The notes: generated from the sequence alone by a model not told the origin. 64,000 nucleotides of DNA from Microbacterium oxydans (GCF_000956525.1 NZ_JYIW01000021.1:124001-188000), one strand, 5' to 3'. Shown: positions 41,679-49,892, numbered from the stretch's first letter. A program made the numbers and translations.

Positions 41679-43073
41679 TCAGATCGCGTCGCGCGGATCC
41701 GTCAGATCGCGTCCGGCGACCTCCGGCATCCAGATCGACGCGATGAGCGCGCTCAGCGTGAAGATGAAGAGCATGATGATGATCGGGATGAACGAGCCGG
41801 TCACGGCCGACACCCACGCGGCGGCGATGACGGGGCCCGCACCGGTCGCGATGATGGCGGCGATCTCGCGTGCCATCGCCGTGAACGTGTAGCGGTTGCG
41901 GGCGCCGAACAGCTCGGGCAGCGTGAGGTTCTCGAGCGATGCGAAGCTCATCACCGCGAGGTTGTGCAGCACGACGTAGCCGATGAAGACCTGCAGCGTG
42001 ACGCCGCTGCTGATCATGAGCATCGTCGGGATGATGATGATGAGCGCGATGACCGCCCAGATCATGTACATGCGCTTGCGGCCGAACCGGTCACCGAGCC
42101 AGCCCGAGAGCGGAACGGTGATGAACGCGACGAGCGACGAGACGATCACGGCGTTGACGCCGATCGAGCGGTCGAGCAGCAGCACGACGGTGATGTAGCT
42201 GATCAGGTACGTCTGGATCATGCCGGAGTTGCCGGCCTGGCCGAACCGCAGCAGCAGGGCGATCGAGAACGCCTTCCAGGGCTTGCGGTTCATGGCCTCG
42301 AGCGTGCGCACGTCGCCGGTCTCGGTGGCGAGCTGGATCGTCTCCTCGCGGGAGAGCGCCTTGCCGTCGACGACATCCTCGCGCTCCTCGAAGACCGGGG
42401 TCTCCTTGAGGTTGAAGCGCACCCAGATCGCGAAGAGCATGATGATCGCGCTGCCGATGAAGGGGATGCGCCATGCCCAGTCGATGACCTCCTGCTCGCT
42501 GTACGCGACGAGGAGGATCGCCCAGATGCCGGAGGCGAGCAGGGTTCCGCAGTTGGTGCCGAGTGCGACGAGCGAGGCGATGATGCCGCGGCGCTTCGCC
42601 GGTGCGTACTCGGCGAGCATGACGCCGGCGCCCGAGATCTCAGCGCCCGCGCCGAAGCCCTGCGCGATGCGCAGCAGCACGAGCAGGATCGGCGCGAGGA
42701 CGCCGACCTGGTTGTACGTCGGCAGGAAGCCGATGAGGGTGGTCGCGAGCCCCATCAGGAGGATCGTGTAGAACAGCACCTTCGTGCGGCCGGTCCGGTC
42801 GCCGAGGCGGGCGAAGAAGAACGCGCCGACCGGGCGGGCGACGTAGCCGACGCCGTAGGTGGCCATCGCGGCGACGACCGCCACTGCGGGGTTCTCGGAG
42901 GAGAAGAACAGGTCGGCGAACACGAGCGCGGCTGCCAGCGAGTAGAGCTGGTAGTCCATGAACTCGAGGGCGGTGCCGAGCCAGCCGGAGACGGCGGCGC
43001 GGACGAGGTCTTTGACCGACCTCTTCGCGGTGGGGTCGTCGACGGACGGTGCCGTCGTCTGGGGTTCGGACAT
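41679..43073 (-). CDS. MFS transporter of the sugar-acid operon (MHS type)
   Basis: 464 residues with 12 membrane segments. Family signs are GWLGTALEFMDYQLYSLAAA at the first helix, the ARLGDRTGRTKVL loop, GYVARPVGAFFF, RIAQGFGAGAEISGAGVMLA, and a second GWLGDRFGRKRMY loop, as in metabolite:H+ symporters (KgtP/ShiA/ProP relatives). Placed between gulonate dehydrogenase and mannonate dehydratase, it probably imports a hexonate or hexuronate with protons. AAAGGAG precedes the ATG at 8 bases. The exact substrate cannot be read from sequence. Confidence 0.9.
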   Translation of the reverse strand: MSEPQTTAPSVDDPTAKRSVKDLVRAAVSGWLGTALEFMDYQLYSLAAALVFADLFFSSENPAVAVVAAMATYGVGYVARPVGAFFFARLGDRTGRTKVLFYTILLMGLATTLIGFLPTYNQVGVLAPILLVLLRIAQGFGAGAEISGAGVMLAEYAPAKRRGIIASLVALGTNCGTLLASGIWAILLVAYSEQEVIDWAWRIPFIGSAIIMLFAIWVRFNLKETPVFEEREDVVDGKALSREETIQLATETGDVRTLEAMNRKPWKAFSIALLLRFGQAGNSGMIQTYLISYITVVLLLDRSIGVNAVIVSSLVAFITVPLSGWLGDRFGRKRMYMIWAVIALIIIIPTMLMISSGVTLQVFIGYVVLHNLAVMSFASLENLTLPELFGARNRYTFTAMAREIAAIIATGAGPVIAAAWVSAVTGSFIPIIIMLFIFTLSALIASIWMPEVAGRDLTDPRDAI

Positions 43074-43112
43074 GGAAGGTACTCCTTTGGACCAGGAACA
43101 GGGGGGGTATCG

Positions 43113-44117
43113 CTAGAGGGAGAGCAGGACCTTGGCTGAAGCGGACGAGTCGCGAGCGAGCGCGAACGCCTGCACGGCGTCGGATGCCGGGATGACGTGC
43201 GAGACGACGGAGTCGAGCGCATCCGACTCGGCCAGCATGCTGACCGCGTCGTCGATCTCGGTGGAGAAGCGGAAGGCGCCGCGGATCGTGAGCTCCTTCG
43301 CGAGCATGGGCGCGAGGTTCACCCCGATCTCGGCGTTCGGCAGCATGCCGACCTGCACGATCGTGCCGGCTCGACGCGCGGCGCGGACGGACTGCGTGAG
43401 GGAGACCCCGACGCCGGAGCACTCGAACACGACGTCGAACGATTCGTCGTCGATCGTGTCGGTGCCGACGAGGAACGCCTCGGTGGCACCGAGCGACCGG
43501 GCGCGGTCGAGGGGCTCGGGGCGCAGGTCGCTCGCGCCGACGACCTCGGCTCCGGCGTGCACGGCAGCGGCGACGACGAGCAGGCCGATGGGGCCGGATC
43601 CGATCACGAGCGCGCGCTTGCCGGTGATGTCGCCCGCGAGGCTCACGGCGTGGATCGCGACCGCGAGCGGCTCGGCGAGCGCTGCACGTTCGAGCGGCAG
43701 CGACGCTGGCAGCACGCGGATCATCTGCTCCTCGACCACCAGGTATTCGGATGCTCCGCCCTGACGGTGCGGGTTCGCCGCGGCGCTGCCGAAGTAGTCG
43801 CCGCCGGGGCGCAGGTGCGGGCGGTCCTCGAGGCCGGGGATGCTGGGGCCGTAGCGGGCGGGGTGCACGGTCACCGGGGTGCCCGGCGCCAGGCGGCCGG
43901 AGGGGTCGAGGTCGACCACGCCGGACAGCTCGTGTCCGGGGGTCAACGGTTCACGGATCGTGTACTCGCCGTTCGCGCCGTGGAAGTAGTAGTGCAGGTC
44001 GGATCCGCAGATGCCGACGTAGTTCACCCGAAGGCGCACCTCGCCGTCACCGGGCGTCGGGACCTCGCGGTCCTCCCAGCGGATGTCTTCCTTGCCGTGG
44101 ATGGCGAGAGCCTTCAT
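43113..44117 (-). CDS. Zinc-type alcohol dehydrogenase: L-idonate/L-gulonate 5-dehydrogenase
   Basis: 334 residues of the medium-chain dehydrogenase family. Catalytic zinc ligands appear in GICGSDLHYY and GHELSGVV; the cofactor site is ALVIGSGPIGLLVVAAAVHAG. CGSDLHYYFHGANGEY matches L-idonate 5-dehydrogenases (IdnD/RspB type). The usual four-Cys structural zinc loop is replaced by a Pro/Gly-rich segment (YGPSIPGLEDRPHLRPGGDY). It would oxidise L-gulonate or L-idonate at C5; gulonate gives D-fructuronate, the substrate of the UxuB-like neighbour, with which it overlaps by ATGA. Confidence 0.88.
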   Translation of the reverse strand: MKALAIHGKEDIRWEDREVPTPGDGEVRLRVNYVGICGSDLHYYFHGANGEYTIREPLTPGHELSGVVDLDPSGRLAPGTPVTVHPARYGPSIPGLEDRPHLRPGGDYFGSAAANPHRQGGASEYLVVEEQMIRVLPASLPLERAALAEPLAVAIHAVSLAGDITGKRALVIGSGPIGLLVVAAAVHAGAEVVGASDLRPEPLDRARSLGATEAFLVGTDTIDDESFDVVFECSGVGVSLTQSVRAARRAGTIVQVGMLPNAEIGVNLAPMLAKELTIRGAFRFSTEIDDAVSMLAESDALDSVVSHVIPASDAVQAFALARDSSASAKVLLSL

Positions 44118-45592
44118 GGCTGCATCTCCTTCGTGGTGGTCTGGGATGCCGAGAGGGCATCGGCGATCGCTGCGTCGACGCTGCGACGGCGGATCGTGTC
44201 GATGAGCTCCCCGACGCGATCGATGAACGAGTCCTGTGCTGCGAGTTCATCACCGAACAGCTGCTGCTCGGCGATCACACGCTCGGCGAGCTCACGGCCG
44301 TCGCGCGCGGTCGCGGCGAGGGCCTGGAGGCGGTCGCGCGCGGCATCCGTCATCGCTGCCGCATGCGCTCCGGGGTCGAAGCCGGGCAGCGGGGCGATGC
44401 ACGAGAGGTACCCGGCGACGGTCAGGGCGATCAGGTGCGGCATCTCGCCGGCGCGGAGGGCGAGCATCGCCGGCTCCGGGATGCGCTGGCGCAACTTGAC
44501 CGAACCGTCGGTGCCGACCTGGCTGGTGCGGTGGCCGAGTGCGCTGTTGCCCCAGCGTTCGAAGAGCTCGCGCTCGTAGGCGCGGATGTCGACGCCCGAC
44601 GGCACCTCGATCGAGGGCTCGTATTCGCCGCGCAGGACCGCGAGTGCGGCATCCGCGATCTCGCCGAGACCGATGGCCTCGGGGATCGTGCCGACACCGC
44701 GGAGCGCGCCGAGGTACGCGATCAGGGAGTGCGTGCCGTTGAGCAGGCGCACCTTCATCTGCTCGTAGCGGCCCACTTCATCGGTGAACACCGCGCCGCC
44801 GGCCTCCCAGGCGGGGCGCCCGCCGGCGAAGCTGTCTTCGATGGCCCACATCGTGAACGGTTCGGCCGGCACGGGGATCTCGTCGTGCGTCCCCAGGAGC
44901 GCGCTGACGCGGGCTCGCAGCTCGGGGGTGGTCGCCGGCACGATGCGGTCGACCATGCTCGAGGGGAACGTGACGGCGCGGTCGAGGAACGCGAGTGCGT
45001 CGGCGCCCTCGGCCTGCGGCAGCGCCTGCAGGAATTCGCGCACGAGCTTCTCGGTGTGCTTGCCGTTGGCGGCGAGGTTGTCGCAGCTGAGGATCGAGAT
45101 CGGTTCGCCGCCGGCTGCCGCACGAGCCTGCAGGCCGCGGGCGAGCTGACCGATCGTCGAGCGGGGGTCGCTGCCGCCGAGGTCGGCGCGCACGGTGGCG
45201 TCGTCGAGGTCGAGCGCCTGCGACGAGGGGGAGTAGCTGTAGCCCTTCTCGGTGACCGTCAGGGTGACGATGCGGATGCCGGCGTCGGCGATCTGCGACA
45301 CGACGCGGCCGGGCTCTTCGGCGCCGACGAAGGCGTCGGTGTGCACGCCGGGGATCATGAGCGAGGTGCTGTCGGGGGCGATGGTCGCGACCGTGTAGAG
45401 GTGGTCCTGCGCGTGCATCGCGTCGACGACCGTGCGCGAACGGGAGGCGACGCCGACGATGCCCCAGTCGCCGCCGGCGTGCTGGATCGCTGCTGCCGTG
45501 TAGACGGCCTGGTGCGCGCGGTGGAAGCTGCCGAGTCCGAGGTGCAGGATGCCCGCGCGGCTCGGTCGAGGGTGATCGGCGATGATCGTCAT
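44114..45592 (-). CDS. uxuB: Mannitol dehydrogenase family: D-fructuronate reductase
   Basis: 492 residues from the ATG at 45592. Polyol-specific long-chain dehydrogenase marks: ILHLGLGSFHRAHQAVYT at the N-terminus, SCDNLAANGKHTEKLVREF, DRIVPATTP, VRLLNGTHSLIAYLG with the catalytic Lys upstream (YEQMKVRLLNG). It should reduce D-fructuronate to D-mannonate with NADH. It is first in the operon; a TTGACA -35 and CATCAT -10 place the transcript start at or within a base of this ATG, and there is no ribosome site, so it is likely leaderless. Confidence 0.92.
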   Translation of the reverse strand: MTIIADHPRPSRAGILHLGLGSFHRAHQAVYTAAAIQHAGGDWGIVGVASRSRTVVDAMHAQDHLYTVATIAPDSTSLMIPGVHTDAFVGAEEPGRVVSQIADAGIRIVTLTVTEKGYSYSPSSQALDLDDATVRADLGGSDPRSTIGQLARGLQARAAAGGEPISILSCDNLAANGKHTEKLVREFLQALPQAEGADALAFLDRAVTFPSSMVDRIVPATTPELRARVSALLGTHDEIPVPAEPFTMWAIEDSFAGGRPAWEAGGAVFTDEVGRYEQMKVRLLNGTHSLIAYLGALRGVGTIPEAIGLGEIADAALAVLRGEYEPSIEVPSGVDIRAYERELFERWGNSALGHRTSQVGTDGSVKLRQRIPEPAMLALRAGEMPHLIALTVAGYLSCIAPLPGFDPGAHAAAMTDAARDRLQALAATARDGRELAERVIAEQQLFGDELAAQDSFIDRVGELIDTIRRRSVDAAIADALSASQTTTKEMQP

Positions 45593-45599
45593 GTAAATG

Positions 45600-45628
45600 A
45601 TGATGTATGAGTTGTACAAACTTGTCAA
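45600..45628 (-). promoter_or_regulatory. Promoter and operator region of the sugar-acid operon
   Basis: On the minus strand: TTGACA (45623-45628), a 17-base spacer, then CATCAT (45600-45605), 7 bases from the uxuB ATG. The spacer contains the perfect palindrome TTGTACAA (45612-45619), a possible operator for the divergent LacI regulator or another repressor. Confidence 0.6.
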
Positions 45629-45684
45629 CCCGTTTCACATCGGGATGCACGATCATAGGATGACGGGGGAAGGTGAAGGCGATA

Positions 45685-46650
45685 GTGGCAGCGACATTGA
45701 CAGACGTGGCACGGCGCGCAGGCGTCTCGATCGCCACGGCATCACGCGCCTTCGGTGAGCCCGATCGACTTGCCGGCAGCACGCTCGAGCGGGTCCTGCA
45801 GGCCGCGACCGACCTCGGCTACGCCACGACGCAGTCGGCCACCGCGACCCGCACCTTCGGTGTCGTCGTGCCCGACGTCGCGAACCCCGTCTACGCCACG
45901 CTGCTCAAGGCGATCCAGGGTCAGGCGTGGCACGGGCGTCACCGCATCGTGCTGTTCGATGCCGATGAGGATCTCCGCCGCGAACGGGAGCAGATCGAGC
46001 AGGCCCGCAAGCTCGACGGCATGCTGCTGTGCTCGCCCCGACTGCCGGATGCCGAGGTGCTGGCGCTCGTCGGCGACACCCCCTACGTCGTGGTGAACCG
46101 CCAGATCGACGGCGCGCCCTGCGTGCTCATGGACACCGAGAACGGCCCGAGCCAGGCCATCGAGCACCTGGCCGCGCTCGGCCACACCCACATCGCCTAC
46201 GCCGCGGGACCGCGCGGATCCTGGGCCGATGTCCGTCGCGCCGACACGATCGCGCGGGCCTGCGAGCGTCACGGCATCCGGCTCACCCCGCTCAGTCACC
46301 ATGCCGCGTCGATCCAGGGCGGCCGCGCGGCCGCAGCACCCGCAGCGGCGAGCGGTGCCACGGCCGTCGTCGCCTACAACGACCTCGTCGCGCTCGGCCT
46401 CGAGGCCGGCCTGCTCGAGCTCGGTCGACGCTGCCCCGCCGACATCAGCATCGTCGGCATCGACGACATCGACCTCGCCGGCGCCGTGACACCGGCGCTC
46501 ACGACCGTGCGGATGCCGATCGAGCGCAGCGGCGCCCTCGCAGTGGACCTGCTGCTGCAGGCGATGGCCGGCGGCGTGATCGAGGCCGTCGCCACGCTCG
46601 GCTCGCAGCTGATCGTGCGGGGCTCGACGGCCGCGCCGCGAACCGCCTGA
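45685..46650 (+). CDS. LacI-family regulator of the sugar-acid operon
   Basis: 321 residues. The helix-turn-helix is LTDVARRAGVSIATASRAFG, followed by the hinge-like TATRTFGVVVPDVANPVYA and a periplasmic-binding-type core (HIAYAAGPRGSWADVRRADT, AVVAYNDLVALGLEAG, ISIVGIDDIDLAGAVTPALT). GTG at 45685 has GAAGG at good spacing; a GTG at 45673 is also possible. It diverges from the uxuB operon 92 bases away and most likely represses it until a hexonate or its breakdown product binds. Confidence 0.94.
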   Translation: MAATLTDVARRAGVSIATASRAFGEPDRLAGSTLERVLQAATDLGYATTQSATATRTFGVVVPDVANPVYATLLKAIQGQAWHGRHRIVLFDADEDLRREREQIEQARKLDGMLLCSPRLPDAEVLALVGDTPYVVVNRQIDGAPCVLMDTENGPSQAIEHLAALGHTHIAYAAGPRGSWADVRRADTIARACERHGIRLTPLSHHAASIQGGRAAAAPAAASGATAVVAYNDLVALGLEAGLLELGRRCPADISIVGIDDIDLAGAVTPALTTVRMPIERSGALAVDLLLQAMAGGVIEAVATLGSQLIVRGSTAAPRTA

Positions 46651-46662
46651 CCTGCCGCCCGC

Positions 46663-47481
46663 TCAGCCGACGGACGCCCGGGACTGCCCGAGACGAACAT
46701 CGCCGAGAAGGCGGGCGCTCGTCTGCGCGAGTGCGCGTCGCGACAGCAGACGGGTGCCGAGTGCGAGCAGGTGGTTCCTGATGCCCGAGACGACGCTCGG
46801 CTTTCCGTTCGCGCGGTCGAGTTCGCGGAAGGCCGTGTCGATCACCTCTCCAGCGGTCTGCTGGCGGCCGACGGATGCCGCGTCGGTGCCGACCACCTCG
46901 AAGAACTCGGTCTTGGTCGAGCCGGGGCTCACGGCGAGCACCCGCAGCCCGGTGCCGCGGGCCTCGGCCCAGAGCGCCTCGGTGAAGCTCAGCACGAATG
47001 CCTTGGTCGCGCCGTAGACCGCCATTCCAGGGGTCGGCTGGTACGCCGCGGTGCTCGCGACCGTGACGAGTGCGCCGTGACCCTGCAGGAGCTGCGGCAG
47101 GAACGCGCGGGACAGCTCGACGAGGGTGAGCACGTTCAGCTGCATCTCGCTGGTCATGCGTGCGGGGTCGACCTGATCGAAGGCGACGTGGGATCCGAAG
47201 CCCGCGTTGTTGACGAGTGAGGTGATGCGGATGCCCCGGTCGGTGACCTCCTGCAGGAGGGCGGATGCCGCGCCGGGGACGCCGAGGTCTGCCGGCACGA
47301 CTTCGACCTCGACCCCTGCGGTCGTCCGGAGTTCGGCGGCGAGCTGCTCGAGGCGCTCGACGCGGCGGGCGACGAGCACGAGGTTCGAGCCGCGTGCGGC
47401 GAAACGTCTGGCGAACTCGACGCCGAGTCCAGAGCTCGCTCCGGTGATGAGTGCGGTGCCTCCGCGCAGGTCCAGCGCCAT
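46663..47481 (-). CDS. Short-chain dehydrogenase/reductase divergent from TetR
   Basis: 272 residues: ITGASSGLGVEFARRFAARG, LVARRVERLEQLA, SLVNNAGFGSH, Ser in TVASTAAYQ, Tyr/Lys in YGATKAFVLSF and PGSTKTEFFEV. The last 60 residues (GKPSVVSGIRNHLLALGTRL) match the DltE/YqjQ-like SDR group. Substrate unknown. It converges with the LacI gene 12 bases away and shares a divergent promoter with a TetR gene. Confidence 0.92.
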   Translation of the reverse strand: MALDLRGGTALITGASSGLGVEFARRFAARGSNLVLVARRVERLEQLAAELRTTAGVEVEVVPADLGVPGAASALLQEVTDRGIRITSLVNNAGFGSHVAFDQVDPARMTSEMQLNVLTLVELSRAFLPQLLQGHGALVTVASTAAYQPTPGMAVYGATKAFVLSFTEALWAEARGTGLRVLAVSPGSTKTEFFEVVGTDAASVGRQQTAGEVIDTAFRELDRANGKPSVVSGIRNHLLALGTRLLSRRALAQTSARLLGDVRLGQSRASVG

Positions 47482-47496
47482 GATGCTGCCTTTCGT

Positions 47497-47515
47497 ATGT
47501 TGTCAGTGACATCAT
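47497..47515. promoter_or_regulatory. TetR operator
   Basis: A 19-base near-palindrome (8 of 9 pairs) centred on TGTCAGTGACA, 16 bases from the SDR start and 27 bases before the TetR start. A similar half site (TTGTCAATG) lies at about 47536. Confidence 0.6.
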
Positions 47516-47541
47516 TGTGCGCGCATCGCGAGGTGTTGTCA

Positions 47542-48180
47542 ATGTCTACATCAAATCGCTACGATGGACCCGTGCCCGAACAGCGCTACCACCACGGCGA
47601 TCTGCGCCGCACGCTCCTCGAAGCCGCACGGTCGAGCATCGAGGTCGACGGCGTCGATGCCCTGTCGCTGCGCCAACTCGCGCGCGACGCCGGCGTGAGC
47701 CATGCCGCGCCAGGTCGGCACTTCCGCGACAAGCAGGCGCTGCTCGACGCGCTCGCCGAGGACGGCTTCCACCGCCTGACCGCCGCACTCGACGAGGTGA
47801 CGCGGGGTGAGGTCGCGACCTCGGAGGAGGTGCGGCGTCGATTCGACGAGCTCGCCGGCGGATACGTCGCGTTCGCACTCGCGCAGCCCACGCTCCTGAC
47901 GCTCATGTTCGGACTCAAGCACGCGCCGGATGCTCGGGCGGAGCTCATCGCGGCCGGGCATGCCTCGATGGAGGTCACCATGCGCGTGGTCGATGCCGCG
48001 CAGCGGATCGGCGCGATCGGACCCGGTGACCCGCAGCGGATCGCCCTCACCGCGTTCGCGACCTTCCATGGCGTCGCGACGCTGGCCTCAGGTGGGCTGC
48101 TCGATGGAGTGCCGGCCAGCGATCTCGTCGAGACCGCGAGCGAGATCTTCTGGCACGGGCTGCAGCCGACGAGTCCCTGA
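47542..48180 (+). CDS. TetR-family regulator
   Basis: 212 residues from the ATG at 47542 (a GTG at 47572 is an alternative). N-terminal TetR helix-turn-helix: YHHGDLRRTLLEAARSSIEV, LSLRQLARDAGVSHAAPGRHF, the RDKQALLDALAEDGF block. The C-terminal domain (FALAQPTLLTLMFGLKH, FATFHGVATLASGGLLDG) resembles the WHG-type ligand domain. It should repress the divergent SDR gene and itself through the palindrome between them. Confidence 0.94.
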   Translation: MSTSNRYDGPVPEQRYHHGDLRRTLLEAARSSIEVDGVDALSLRQLARDAGVSHAAPGRHFRDKQALLDALAEDGFHRLTAALDEVTRGEVATSEEVRRRFDELAGGYVAFALAQPTLLTLMFGLKHAPDARAELIAAGHASMEVTMRVVDAAQRIGAIGPGDPQRIALTAFATFHGVATLASGGLLDGVPASDLVETASEIFWHGLQPTSP

Positions 48181-48212
48181 CGACCGAGATCCGGCGCCCG
48201 ACGAAGCCTGAA

Positions 48213-48252
48213 CTATGCACATTCTTTGTTGTAATATAAAGAATATGCATAG
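48213..48252 (+). promoter_or_regulatory. 15-base inverted repeat containing the start codon of the HTH-nucleotidyltransferase
   Basis: CTATGCACATTCTTT and AAAGAATATGCATAG pair at 14 of 15 positions around a 10-base spacer. A TAATAT -10-like hexamer at 48232-48237 lies inside, and the ATG at 48245 is in the right arm. Likely the module's autoregulatory operator. Confidence 0.65.
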
Positions 48253-48808
48253 CTCGTCTCTCCCGATCTTCCGTTCAGATTCTCAACTGGCGGTGCTGGA
48301 GGCTGTGTTCAGTGCGGAAGGGGCCATCTCGACGTCTGAGATCGTCCGGCGGGCCCGGATATCTCAGCCACTCGCCAACCGTGAGCTGCGACGCCTGGCC
48401 GATGCCGGGATATTCACCGCCTCTCGGATCGGACGCTCGGCGCTTTTCGTGGCTGACGAGAAGAACCCGGCCACGCCTCACCTGAGGGCGCTTGTGTCGA
48501 TCGCGACCGGTCCGCAACGACTTCTCGCGCAGGTGCTCCGAGGCGTTCCGGGGATCGATCGCGCCCTGATCTTCGGTTCCTTCGCGGCGAGAAGTCACGG
48601 CCTTCCTGGCGCGAACCCGAACGACATCGATCTCCTGGTCGTCGGCGATCCGGTGCGTGCGGCCGTGTACGAGGCGATCGAGTCGGTCGAGCAGGAGGTC
48701 GCACGGGAGATTCACGTCACTTTCCTCAGCCGGGCCCGGTGGGAGCGGGGAGACGAAGAGCTCGTATATCGGGTGCGAAGCAGTCCTGTGCTTGACTTGC
48801 TGCCATGA
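48245..48808 (+). CDS. Winged-helix/nucleotidyltransferase protein (MNT-type antitoxin)
   Basis: 187 residues. The N-terminal winged helix (SQLAVLEAVFSAEGAISTSE, LANRELRRLADAGIF) is fused to a minimal nucleotidyltransferase with GSFAARSHG and NDIDLLVVGD, the GS-DxD pattern; the gap between GS and DxD is a little longer than usual. MNT proteins paired with HEPN toxins add AMP to and silence the toxin. Here the fused helix-turn-helix gives it a way to bind the 15-base repeat at its own start. A second ATG at 48215 is less likely as it would span the promoter. Co-translated with the HEPN gene (ATGA). Confidence 0.82.
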   Translation: MHSSSLPIFRSDSQLAVLEAVFSAEGAISTSEIVRRARISQPLANRELRRLADAGIFTASRIGRSALFVADEKNPATPHLRALVSIATGPQRLLAQVLRGVPGIDRALIFGSFAARSHGLPGANPNDIDLLVVGDPVRAAVYEAIESVEQEVAREIHVTFLSRARWERGDEELVYRVRSSPVLDLLP

Positions 48809-49269
48809 GTTTCGGGCAACGCGAGCTGGAAGGCATGATCGCGAGGGGAGAGCTCGAAGAGTGTCCGCCAGACGCCGCCGGCGCTGACAAGCTGATCGCA
48901 AAGGCGCGGGTGCACCACGCGACGGCCGCGGCCGTGGTCGGAACCGATCCGGAGACGGCAGCTGACGCGTTGCACGCCGGAAATCGGAAGGCCCTCGAGG
49001 CCGTTCTGCTCGCCCGCGGACTTCGACCCACGAAGTCGGGCGGGCATATCGCCGCCCGTGACGGTGTCAAGGTCACGATCGGCGGCGGGAGGACTCTGCG
49101 GGTGTATGACGTGGTCCGTCGGGTCCGCCACGAGGGTGACTACCTCAGTGCCGACTCCGATGTCGACCCCGAGGATGTCACGGCGAACCTCGGAGATTCT
49201 GAAGCGCTCGTCGACAGCTGTGCGGCGGCGAAGGATGCCGTTCCGGTCTTCGTCCGCGGCCGTCGCTAG
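48805..49269 (+). CDS. HEPN-domain protein (putative RNase toxin)
   Basis: 154 residues. A helical first half (ADKLIAKARVHHATAAAVVG, AADALHAGNRKALEAVLLAR) is followed by GLRPTKSGGH, which gives the R-x6-H catalytic pattern of HEPN ribonucleases (SAV_6107-like group). The start ATG overlaps the stop of the nucleotidyltransferase gene, the classical MNT/HEPN order. The second half (IGGGRTLRVYDVVRRVRHEG, YLSADSDVDPEDV) is acidic and ends RGRR. Probably cleaves RNA when not modified. Toxicity is inferred, not shown. Confidence 0.75.
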   Translation: MSFGQRELEGMIARGELEECPPDAAGADKLIAKARVHHATAAAVVGTDPETAADALHAGNRKALEAVLLARGLRPTKSGGHIAARDGVKVTIGGGRTLRVYDVVRRVRHEGDYLSADSDVDPEDVTANLGDSEALVDSCAAAKDAVPVFVRGRR

Positions 49270-49287
49270 TCGGATCGCTCGCCTCGC

Positions 49288-49460
49288 TCAGCCCCTGATC
49301 GCGGCGAGTCTCGCCCGCAGGCTCTCCACGAGCAGGCCGACCCCCAGCTCGAAGGTGCGGTCGGAGCGGGCGTCGCCGCGTTCGGAACCGTCGAGGATCC
49401 GACCCAGGGTGCGGGTGTCGTCCTCGGGGCGCCACACGTCCGCGGGTGATCGGCATACAG
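49288..49460 (-). pseudogene. TetR-family regulator, C-terminal fragment
   Basis: The last ~55 codons of a TetR/AcrR regulator remain: DVWRPEDDTRTLGRIL, then FELGVGLLVESLRARLAAIR before the stop at 49288, typical of the final helices of actinobacterial TetR proteins. Upstream of about 49460 the frame makes no sense and runs antisense to the amidohydrolase fragment, so the DNA-binding half is gone. Confidence 0.65.
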
Positions 49461-49466
49461 CGATGA

Positions 49467-49892
49467 CGGACGGCGATCTTCTCGAACTGGGCGGCTCAGC
49501 TCGGCGGCGACGAGCGCACGCAGCGGGCATTCGCGTGGCCGGAGTACGAGGAGGCCGGTGCGCTGCTCGCCTTCTCGACGGATGCGCCGACGGCGCCGTT
49601 CGAGGCGCTCGCGAACATGTACGTCGCCACGACCAGGGCATCCGCGCTCGACCCCGCGGTGCCGGCCGTGCACCCGCAGTTCGCACTGCCGCTGGAGCGC
49701 GCGATCACGCATGCCACCGCAGATGCCGCCGCATCCGTCGGCGACGGCTCGTGGCTCGGACGGATCGCGCTCGGCTATGCGGCCGACTTCGCCGTGCTCG
49801 ACACGGATCCGTTCGACGCCGACCCGGAGCTGCTGCTCGTCGCACGGGTGGTGCGGACCGTGATCGACGGGCGCACGGTGTTCGAGGTCTGA
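49467..49892 (+). pseudogene. Amidohydrolase, C-terminal fragment
   Basis: After a stop at 49464 the plus strand reads FSNWAAQLGGDERTQRAFAW, AFSTDAPTAPFEALANMYVA, LPLERAITHATADAA, IALGYAADFAVLDTDPF and VVRTVIDGRTVFEV. This is the C-terminal third of an amidohydrolase-3/YtcJ-type enzyme, including the Asp of the metal site in STDAP. No start codon or N-terminal domain exists. It sits head to head with the TetR fragment, as if one deletion removed the 5' parts of a divergent gene pair. Confidence 0.75.

Noticed and set aside
41496-43139. 547-codon plus-strand frame opposite the MFS transporter
   Set aside because: Asp/Arg/Glu-rich antisense shadow of a membrane protein; the sense frame has 12 helices and a good ribosome site.
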